DNA of 10,596 nt, taken from the NCBI RefSeq assembly GCF_023035295.1, contig NZ_CP075082.1, positions 1 to 10,596 of the forward strand. The letters are read 5' to 3'. This DNA is from Borrelia coriaceae. Lineage in GTDB: Bacteria > Spirochaetota > Spirochaetia > Borreliales > Borreliaceae. The notes under the pieces were generated by a model. That model had not been told where the DNA came from and made no database searches. It was given only the letters and a program-made list of their open reading frames with translations. Every line of letters begins with the position of its first letter. Within the stretch, counting starts at the first letter, position 1. The position numbers were made by a program, and so were the translations under genes. Shown in pieces: positions 5,280 to 10,596 of the stretch.

Positions 5280-5370
5280 TTGATAGATATTTTACCATAA
5301 AAAGAAAGCAATGATCCAACAAGATAACAAAACATACGTACTAATTTATGGATAATTGTTCTTAAAAAAT
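5280..5370. other. 91-base central segment between the two arms
   Basis: This is the only part of the window, apart from the first 51 bases, with no exact inverted partner. Faint symmetry remains: CCATAAA at 5295-5301 faces TTTATGG at 5345-5351, and ATG at 5311-5313 faces CAT at 5333-5335, both about an axis near 5323. The longest start-to-stop frame I see gives 14 residues from 5311. It is either a true spacer in an inverted dimer or a poorly read hairpin turn. Confidence 0.8.
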
Positions 5371-5416
5371 TAAAATCAATTCAAACTTATTAAGTATACT
5401 TAAGTAGTATTTAACC

Positions 5417-5443
5417 ATTATATTATCGTTGATAAATTGTCAA
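5417..5443 (-). promoter_or_regulatory. Promoter-like boxes pointing at the centre (right copy)
   Basis: This is the mirror of 5207-5233, with TTGACA and TATAAT on the minus strand 15 bases apart, firing leftward into the central segment. Confidence 0.45.
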
Positions 5444-5476
5444 GATTGATCGCATTATATGATGCTTATAAAGCAA

Positions 5477-5515
5477 TAAGAAACTTTGAGAAAATTGCTT
5501 GCTCAAAGTTTCTTA
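5477..5515 (-). repeat. 14-bp stem-loop with an alternative fold (right copy)
   Basis: This is the exact mirror of 5135-5173, with the same 14-bp stem, 11-base loop and competing AAGCAAT/ATTGCTT pairing. Confidence 0.55.
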
Positions 5516-5629
5516 TAAATGGTTAAAGGTTAAAGATAAATTAAATCTATCACAAACCCGCAAAAAAACAATATCGAATATAAAAAATAGCTTCGAATAA
5601 ATGGACGTCAATTTTCTGCTAATCAAAAA

Positions 5630-5653
5630 ATATATACTAAAAATTATTAGCTA
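5630..5653 (-). other. Internal telomere-like motif (right copy)
   Basis: This is the mirror of 4997-5020. Together the two motifs bracket a 657-base central block with both implied tips facing outwards, the layout a tiny linear replicon would have. Confidence 0.5.
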
Positions 5654-5681
5654 TTTGTATTCATTCTTATTTAATATATAT

Positions 5682-5687
5682 TATAAT
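5682..5687 (+). promoter_or_regulatory. -10 box for the 211-residue gene (right copy)
   Basis: TATAAT lies about 54 bases before the ATG at 5741; the -35 match is poor. It mirrors 4963-4968. Confidence 0.4.
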
Positions 5688-5740
5688 AATGTATGATATT
5701 AAAGATAAAAGAAAGAATTTTTAATTTCTGAGGGTATGAG

Positions 5741-6376
5741 ATGGAAAATATTAAGCAAGATAATATTCAAGAAAGAAAATTGCCTATGATACTGAATTAT
5801 GATAATTATATTATCGAGGGTAATCGAGAAACCTTTTTCGGCAATTCTCAGTATGAGGCAAATTACAAAGCCAAAGTTGATGGGTTTATAGTTGACTTCT
5901 TCAAAATACCTAGGAGTTTAAAGAATAAATACGAAGTCAATATCAAATGTTTAAGCAGTCCGGATCTTCCATTTGGCAATATAGCAATGAACTGCATAAA
6001 TATTTTTAAACTAATTGTTGATATCATTAATATGCAAACAGGTCAAGCTTATGATTATGATGAGTTTATCACAAAAACAGAAACGAATAAAATGCTTCAG
6101 TATGGTGCAAAGTTAATATCAGCCCTTTCAAGGCATTTCGACGAGTTTAATGGAACTAATTACAATGAGAGCTATTATGAATGGGAAAAAGGGTGGGTAG
6201 ATAAAAAATGGATCGATTATGAACCAAGTCTCTTAGAGATTAAAGAAATGCAAAAATTGAATAAAAAAATAAACCAAGAATTGAATTTTAAAAGTCATAA
6301 AAGAAAAATCTCTTCCTTACAGACAGGTCAAATGAGACTTCTAAAAGCAATAAAAAAAGTAGGTCGAGTACAATGA
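5741..6376 (+). CDS. 211-residue protein of unknown function (right copy)
   Basis: The protein is identical to the one encoded at 4274-4909, so this is a second full gene copy in opposite orientation. GAGG lies 7 bases before the ATG. An out-of-frame ATG five bases upstream overlaps the start as ATGAGATG but leads nowhere. The Trp/Tyr-rich segment (143-160) and basic tail (165-211) are the most distinctive parts. It is the first gene met when reading from the centre to the right. Its function is unknown and I see no catalytic motif. Confidence 0.75.
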   Translation: MENIKQDNIQERKLPMILNYDNYIIEGNRETFFGNSQYEANYKAKVDGFIVDFFKIPRSLKNKYEVNIKCLSSPDLPFGNIAMNCINIFKLIVDIINMQTGQAYDYDEFITKTETNKMLQYGAKLISALSRHFDEFNGTNYNESYYEWEKGWVDKKWIDYEPSLLEIKEMQKLNKKINQELNFKSHKRKISSLQTGQMRLLKAIKKVGRVQ

Positions 6377-6391
6377 TATATTGTAAGTATT

Positions 6392-6406
6392 ATTGTAAAT
6401 TACAAT
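6392..6406 (+). repeat. Small dyad after the 211-residue gene (right copy)
   Basis: This is the mirror of 4244-4258, a 7-bp AT-rich dyad about 15 bases past the stop codon. Confidence 0.3.
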
Positions 6407-6589
6407 GGTAGAATTCGGGAATAACTTATAGATACCACATTATTATTAATTTGCTTATTCTTGTCTACACTACCAATTGTGTAAAAATTATTTATGTTGT
6501 GCGTTTTTATATGAAAATAATAAAATTATTTAAAAATATTTACAAAATTAAAAAAATAAAATAATATTATAGACAGATATAAATAAGGT

Positions 6590-6665
6590 AGAAAGCATTC
6601 TATCAACAGTCCCCAACACTCCTATCAATCCTCTCCAAAACAAGACGTAGGAGTAGGGGCTTTCT
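6590..6665 (+). ncRNA. GC-richer foldback element, possible structured RNA (right copy)
   Basis: Read on this strand the element runs AGAAAGC, then CCCC, ACTCCTA, a 23-base loop, TAGGAGT, GGGG and CTTTCT. It lies downstream of the 211-residue gene in the same direction, before the 44-bp palindrome and the terminator at 7202. This order suggests one transcript carrying several 3' structures, or a separate small RNA. Confidence 0.4.
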
Positions 6666-6678
6666 CTTATTAAGTTCT

Positions 6679-6722
6679 GAATAACCTTTAGTAGGTATAT
6701 ATATACCTACTAAAGGTTATTC
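6679..6722. repeat. 44-bp perfect palindrome (right copy)
   Basis: This is the same 22+22 palindrome as at 3928-3971. Being palindromic it reads the same in both arms, so the window holds two identical copies about 2.75 kb apart that could serve as exchange points between the arms. Confidence 0.85.
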
Positions 6723-7201
6723 TAGACATGGTAAACCCTGAAAATCACAATAAGAACAATATTAGTTTCATCTCTTAAGTTAATATGAAGCAAAATTATT
6801 AAGGTCAGGCTCTCCAATTAAGTTATTGGCCATTCATGTAATAAATGCTTATGTCAGGTTAATTGTAAAATTAACAATCCGATATTGCAAATAAGACAGT
6901 TGTTTTGAGACTATAAACTAAATAAAACCTTATATCATTTTGTGAAATGAATAGTTTCTTATTATCTTCTAGGATTCTAACGTTGGATATAGACTATTAG
7001 TAAAAGATAGTATTTAAACTATATATCCACCTTAAGGAATTTTAATATTTCAAATCTTTCTAAAAAATTGCACAATGTTTAAGCAAAACTTGAAATGATT
7101 AATTTTTGAATTAATACTTAGTTATTAAATATTCTCCTTTTTTAAAATTAAAAGAATTTATTATCAATATTTACTTCATACCATACATTCTTTTAAATAA
7201 T
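6723..7201. other. Gene-free stretch with small dyads, right arm
   Basis: This is the mirror of 3449-3927. No gene is supported on either strand. Confidence 0.4.
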
Positions 7202-7229
7202 CCCCTTCCCCAAGGGGTTTTCTTTTTAT
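7202..7229 (+). terminator. Intrinsic terminator, rightward (right arm)
   Basis: The CCCCTT/AAGGGG stem with a CCCC loop (7202-7217) is followed by TTTTCTTTTT (7218-7227). It would end rightward transcripts from the 211-residue gene or the foldback element before they run antisense through PF57/62. Confidence 0.75.
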
Positions 7230-7690
7230 TTGTATGCTATGAAGTGGAATTTATTGTCTTGAATGAAAATCTTCTTTTGAAGAAATTTAATGAAATATCT
7301 TTTCTATAAATATTTTTGTTTTTTTTCTTAGTACAATTTTATTTGTTTGTTTTTTTCTTATAAAGCATGATAATAGTCATTTTTTAATTTAATTATTAGC
7401 TCAAGATATTGTATTTGACCTCGTTTTAACTTCTTCTTAGGTTATTACAACACATATTACAATTGTTATTGATTTTTATCTTTTATTTCTTGAAATATAG
7501 TAAAATGGTAGCTCAAATCTGGTTGGTGGAGTGTCATTTTAGTCTATATGTCTATATAAGGCATATTTTTGTGTCCTGATGTTTATACTTTCCTTTAAAT
7601 TTTTATAATTTAAGATCAGTAGTTATGTCTTTATAGATAGTATATGAACATTTTTTTTATTGTTGGTATCTTTTCAATATTGTGATTTAG
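7230..7690. other. Gene-free stretch, right arm
   Basis: This is the mirror of 2960-3420. I see nothing with gene-like signals; the T-rich plus strand is the complement of the A-rich PF57/62 side. Confidence 0.5.
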
Positions 7691-7956
7691 TCAAAATATT
7701 TTTTGGTGATTTGAGTAGTGAGTGTTTTTGATTTGTAGCATTTCGTATGAATTTTTGTATATTTGTTTTTTTATAGTTCTGCTATTATTGGGTTGATCGT
7801 TACTTTGGCTTGTGAGTTTTCTTATGATGTTTACTGTATGTCCTTTTTTATACATGTGCTTTTTACATTTCTTTCTATTAGACTTATTGAAAGTATTACT
7901 GCAAATTTAGACATTAAAATTTTTTGATTTTTTTGAGTATCTTTTTCTCTTTGTTT
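7691..7956 (-). pseudogene. Possible decayed 3' continuation of PF57/62 (right copy)
   Basis: This is the mirror of 2694-2959: the same 41 open codons after the PF57/62 stop and the same second open frame. That both arms share these stops means any decay happened before the duplication, or that the arms have been kept identical by conversion. Confidence 0.25.
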
Positions 7957-8532
7957 TTATATTGTGTTTTGGGCTTCAGCCTTTTTTTGTCGTATCTTTC
8001 CATGTAGTGTGTATTTTTCTAATATCTTTTCTATTGTCCATTTTTGTTTATTATCTTTTTCTATTCTCGTTTTTTCCTTATTATATATATTATTATATAT
8101 ATTATTATATACACTACTATTTTTTGTTCTATTTTTTTCATTGGTTTTCTTTTTGCTTAGTTTGTATATAATATTGAATGTTTTTTCTAGTAGTTCTTCT
8201 GTTGAGTTGAATATTTGCTTTAATATTTGATACGCGTTTATTTTGGGCATGTACTTTGTTTTTGAACCTTTGTATTCTCCAAGTCTTATTATAAACGTTT
8301 TAATTACATTATTTTTTTTCAGGAAGCCCAAATCTTTTTGCAATGTTTTCATTTTAATTATCGAATAACCTTCTTTTTTGAGAAAAAAGTTAGCTAGATT
8401 GAGTATGTCTTGTTGGTTATATCCTAACTTATTTTTATTGAGATATTTTAGGATAGAAATTAGTTTTATTAATCTAACTTGATTTTTCTTGAGTTTGCTG
8501 TTATTATATAAAAAGAAATTTAAATTTTTCAT
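7957..8532 (-). CDS. PF57/62-type plasmid replication/maintenance protein, short (right copy)
   Basis: The 191-residue product is identical to that at 2118-2693. It has the family-like N-terminal blocks (RLIKLISILKYLNKNK and MKTLQKDLGFLKKNN), the YNNIYNN repeat and the same early end. It is transcribed leftward towards the centre from a strong promoter at 8625-8653, with AAGGA 7 bases before the ATG. If this protein and its site start replication, the molecule would have two initiation regions, one per arm. The short length leaves open whether either copy works. Confidence 0.75.
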   Translation of the reverse strand: MKNLNFFLYNNSKLKKNQVRLIKLISILKYLNKNKLGYNQQDILNLANFFLKKEGYSIIKMKTLQKDLGFLKKNNVIKTFIIRLGEYKGSKTKYMPKINAYQILKQIFNSTEELLEKTFNIIYKLSKKKTNEKNRTKNSSVYNNIYNNIYNKEKTRIEKDNKQKWTIEKILEKYTLHGKIRQKKAEAQNTI

Positions 8533-8559
8533 CGATTTATCCTTTATTTCAGTTTGTTT

Positions 8560-8580
8560 AAGACCTTAACTTTAGGTCTT
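8560..8580 (+). terminator. Stem-loop in the PF57/62 leader, terminator-like (right copy)
   Basis: The AAGACCT/AGGTCTT stem is followed directly by TTTT on this strand, as a mirror of 2070-2090. It would block rightward antisense reading of PF57/62 before the par promoter. Confidence 0.45.
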
Positions 8581-8624
8581 TTTTATCTCTTTGTTAAAAA
8601 AAGACAAAATTAACTTTAATATAA

Positions 8625-8653
8625 TTTATATACTAAAAAAGTTATTTTGTCAA
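8625..8653 (-). promoter_or_regulatory. Promoter of the right PF57/62 gene
   Basis: TTGACA (8648-8653) and TATAAA (8625-8630) on the minus strand are 17 bases apart. It mirrors 1997-2025. Confidence 0.75.
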
Positions 8654-8668
8654 TTTGATTTACAAAAT
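8644..8668. promoter_or_regulatory. Inverted repeat across both divergent -35 boxes (right copy)
   Basis: ATTTTGT (8644-8650) and ACAAAAT (8662-8668) flank the two -35 boxes. A further GACAAAAT lies at 8603-8610. It is a candidate operator, as in the left arm. Confidence 0.45.
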
Positions 8669-8687
8669 GATGTTCATAGTTTATAAT
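8659..8687 (+). promoter_or_regulatory. Promoter of the right par operon
   Basis: TTTACA (8659-8664) and TATAAT (8682-8687) are 17 bases apart, reading into the GTG at 8753. Confidence 0.75.
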
Positions 8688-8752
8688 AAAATTGGTTATA
8701 TTATGTAATAATTTTCGATATTAATGAAATCTTTTTTGGGAGATTAAATTTT

Positions 8753-8982
8753 GTGCGAATTACATTAAATTTTTTAAACTCTTTAAAAAATTTGAAAGAA
8801 TTTTCAAAAGAGATGGGATATAGTGATTCTTCTTATCTCTCTAGATATATAAAAAAAATAAAATTGAAGGTGTAATTTCTTCTAAAGATTTATTTTTTAA
8901 AAAAAGAGAATTGCTTTTAAGTGAAGAGGCCCAAAACCTTATTAAAGATAAGCTAAAAAAAGAATGGCAGCAAGGTAGTTAA
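8753..8982 (+). pseudogene. Frameshifted small helix-turn-helix-like gene (right copy)
   Basis: This is the partner of the intact 76-residue gene at 1667-1897. The adenine run at 8851-8858 has eight bases where the left arm has nine, so the frame shifts after about 34 codons and ends at TAA 8873-8875, giving about 40 residues. The shift comes just after the helix-turn-helix-like part. The GTG start and the GGGAG site are unchanged. It may be a real mutation, tolerated because the other arm supplies the protein, or a homopolymer sequencing error; the second deletion in this arm makes error quite likely. Confidence 0.75.
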
Positions 8983-8984
8983 GT

Positions 8985-9248
8985 TTGGTCGGTAAAATAA
9001 ATTTACAAGATGTTTTTATTGAATGTAATGGAAAAAGATATTATACTCCTCTTTTTTTAGCTAAAGTTAATAATATTTCTTATTTTACAATAAAAAATAA
9101 GATTAAAAAACTTAACATTTCAGTTAAGGCAAAAGATATTGGTGTTATTAATTCTTTATCTGAAGAGCTCTTAGTTGCTGAAGATAATTTAGATAAACTT
9201 TTTTATGATAAGAGATTTAAGTGTTTAGATTCTAGGGGTATAAGATGA
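8985..9248 (+). CDS. Small helix-turn-helix-like protein upstream of parA (right copy)
   Basis: The 87-residue product is identical to that at 1401-1664, with the TTG start, AAGG about 9 bases upstream and the ATGA overlap with parA. In the left arm its start follows the stop of the preceding gene by two bases. Here, if the frameshift upstream is real, ribosomes would stop about 110 bases earlier, so coupled translation of this gene could drop. The helix-turn-helix-like segment is at about 22-46. Confidence 0.72.
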   Translation: MVGKINLQDVFIECNGKRYYTPLFLAKVNNISYFTIKNKIKKLNISVKAKDIGVINSLSEELLVAEDNLDKLFYDKRFKCLDSRGIR

Positions 9249-10012
9249 GAGATATTATAACAATATCTTCAATTAAGGGCGGTGTTGGCAAAAGTGTAAC
9301 AGCAATAATGTTGGGGTATATTTTTTCCAAAAGGTATAGGACTTTGCTTATAGATATTGATTCTCAGGCTAGTGTTACTTCTTATTTTCTTCCTTATTTT
9401 GAAAATAAAGTCGATATAAAAGAATATAATATTTACGAGGTATTAAAATCTAAAAAGTCTTTTATGAGTATTGTGCATGAGATAACAGATGATTTGCATT
9501 TTGCCCCATCGCATATTAGGCTTTCTCAGTTTTCAGGAGAAAATATTATTGGGCAAGAATATAAGTTGAAAACAATTTTGACCCCTTATTTCGATAAATA
9601 TGATTATATATTAATTGATACCCCACCATCAGTTAATAAGGAACTTATTAATTCTTTGATGATTGCTACCAAGGTTGTTATTCCTTTGCCAGCAGAGCTT
9701 TGGGCGATAGAAAGTTATGATATTTTGAAAAGTAAAATGCAAGAGATTATTAGCGCTTATCAGAAACAGGATTTTAAGAGCTATTATGTTATTCAGACCC
9801 TTTACGAGGAAAATAGAAAAATAAAGAAAGAATTTTTTGATAGTTTGCAACAGCTTTATCAAGAATATGTTCCAATTAAAATTCATAGAAGTGCTGCTAT
9901 TCAGAAGATGATTACTTATAGATTGGAGCCCCGGGAAAGTGAGAGGTATTATAATGAGTATTTAAGGGTAGCCGAAGTTATTGAGGGTATTGAAAATATA
10001 AGGATGACATAG
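9245..10012 (+). CDS. parA: ParA/Soj-type partition ATPase, PF32 family (right copy)
   Basis: The 255-residue product is identical to that at 637-1404, with the deviant Walker A KGGVGKS (11-17), A' LLIDIDSQAS (34-43) and ILIDTPPS (122-129). AGGGG lies about 7 bases before the ATG, which overlaps the preceding stop codon. The stop lies inside the palindrome 10006-10045. Both arms keep the ATPase intact, so either could support segregation. Confidence 0.95.
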   Translation: MRDIITISSIKGGVGKSVTAIMLGYIFSKRYRTLLIDIDSQASVTSYFLPYFENKVDIKEYNIYEVLKSKKSFMSIVHEITDDLHFAPSHIRLSQFSGENIIGQEYKLKTILTPYFDKYDYILIDTPPSVNKELINSLMIATKVVIPLPAELWAIESYDILKSKMQEIISAYQKQDFKSYYVIQTLYEENRKIKKEFFDSLQQLYQEYVPIKIHRSAAIQKMITYRLEPRESERYYNEYLRVAEVIEGIENIRMT

Positions 10013-10045
10013 ATATTTGTAAACCAGTTTACAAATATCTATGTC
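10006..10045. promoter_or_regulatory. Perfect 19+19 palindrome between parA and PF49 (right copy)
   Basis: This is the same palindrome as at 604-643. If it is a partition site, the molecule carries one near each end, which would tie both ends to the segregation apparatus. Confidence 0.65.
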
Positions 10046-10063
10046 TAAGGAATAAAGATAAAA

Positions 10064-10570
10064 ATGGATATACTTAATACTATTAAGAGTAGGGTAGGAG
10101 ATATTACTCAATTTAAAGGTGATTTTGGAAAAGAAAAGGCTCGATTATTAAGATATAAGCAACTTAAAGAAGAAATTAAGGCTAGAACTTTAGAAGAAGC
10201 CGTTAATAAATTAGAATTAGCTAAGGCGCTTTATGAGATCAAAAAGAATAAATTATATAGATTTGATGGGTATGATTATTTTTATGAATTTTGTTTAGAT
10301 TATAAGTTTAGTAGGACGATGATATATAAATATATTAGAATAGGTGCTTATTTAGAGAAAGAGGATGTAAAGGAACAGGATATTATACAGGGTTCTTTGA
10401 ATAAAATCATTAACGATATACGAGTCAAGAAGAGTTCTTCAATGTGTAAGCCTGTTATTATTAAATTAAATTTGGAAGATAAGGAAAAGCAGTTGATTCT
10501 TGTGAAAAATAAGCAAAAATTAGAAAAATTTTTGCTTAAATATTATTGGATAATTGGGAATCATTTATAA
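10064..10570 (+). CDS. PF49-family plasmid partition protein (right copy, altered C-terminus)
   Basis: This copy gives 168 residues, identical to the left copy up to FLLKY (residue 160). The T run at 10543-10544 is one base shorter than its partner, so the end reads YWIIGNHL instead of LLDNWESFII. The core with the helix-turn-helix-like stretch (73-98) is intact, so the protein may still function. The change is either a real indel or a sequencing error close to the contig end, where coverage is often low. Confidence 0.8.
   Translation: MDILNTIKSRVGDITQFKGDFGKEKARLLRYKQLKEEIKARTLEEAVNKLELAKALYEIKKNKLYRFDGYDYFYEFCLDYKFSRTMIYKYIRIGAYLEKEDVKEQDIIQGSLNKIINDIRVKKSSSMCKPVIIKLNLEDKEKQLILVKNKQKLEKFLLKYYWIIGNHL
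10510..10538 (+). repeat. 12-bp stem-loop inside the end of PF49 (right copy)
   Basis: This is the mirror of 111-139: TAAGCAAAAATT, a 5-base loop, then AATTTTTGCTTA. Confidence 0.5.
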
Positions 10571-10596
10571 TCTGAGATAGTATCTGTGAGTGATAA

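Larger units (their letters stand above)
5371..10596 (-). repeat. Right arm of giant inverted repeat
   Basis: This is the reverse complement of 52-5279 and is two bases shorter because of two single-base homopolymer losses. The arm stops at the position matching base 52 of the left arm, so the last 51 bases, including the telomere box, are missing. The contig probably ends short of the real right end. Confidence 0.97.

Noticed and set aside
5311..5355. 14-residue frame in the central segment, downstream of the promoter-like boxes
   Set aside because: It is too short, has no ribosome site, and lies in the segment whose reading is least certain.
5280..5370. Sequencing-adapter sequence as the source of the central segment
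   Set aside because: It does not match the common long-read adapter sequences I can recall and has the same AT-rich composition as the plasmid; a formal adapter search was not possible.
1..10596. CRISPR array, insertion sequence or rRNA genes
   Set aside because: There are no regularly spaced direct repeats, no transposase-like frame and no rRNA-like sequence; the repeats seen are the two arms and local dyads.

Overview
The window looks like an almost complete small linear plasmid of a Borrelia-group spirochete. It is strongly AT-rich. It carries three of the plasmid-maintenance families specific to Borrelia: a PF57/62-type gene, a PF32 ParA ATPase and a PF49 protein. Its left end has the conserved TTAGTATA box of Borrelia hairpin telomeres, about a dozen bases inside a TAGCTAATAA tip. 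The relapsing-fever and Lyme branches cannot be told apart from this sequence alone.

The dominant feature is architecture. The whole window is one giant inverted repeat: a left arm (52-5279) and a right arm (5371-10596) that are reverse complements, around a 91-base central segment (5280-5370). I found only two differences between the arms, both one-base losses in homopolymers on the right. One breaks a small ORF and the other rewrites the last residues of PF49. The left arm extends 51 bases further and includes the telomere; the right end stops just short of the matching sequence.

Each arm, read from the telomere inwards, holds the following. First comes a four-gene operon transcribed towards the telomere: two small helix-turn-helix-like proteins, ParA and PF49, with a perfect 19+19 palindrome between parA and PF49. 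Next is a compact divergent promoter region whose two -35 boxes lie 5 bp apart inside an inverted repeat. Then comes the PF57/62 gene, transcribed towards the centre and apparently shortened, followed by degraded-looking DNA. After that lie an intrinsic terminator, a 44-bp perfect palindrome and a GC-richer foldback element. A 211-residue protein of unknown function is transcribed back towards PF57/62. Last, near the centre, are an internal telomere-like motif, a 14-bp stem-loop and a promoter pointing at the central segment.

The likely logic is a minimal replicon. PF57/62 would drive replication, ParA with PF49 and the two small DNA-binding proteins would drive segregation, and the 211-residue protein is unexplained cargo. 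The head-to-head duplication is either a real inverted dimer, which telomere resolution or recombination in Borrelia can produce, or a read-through and assembly product of a hairpin-ended monomer of about 5.3 kb. The unpaired 91-base centre, which keeps traces of symmetry, is the key to deciding between these.
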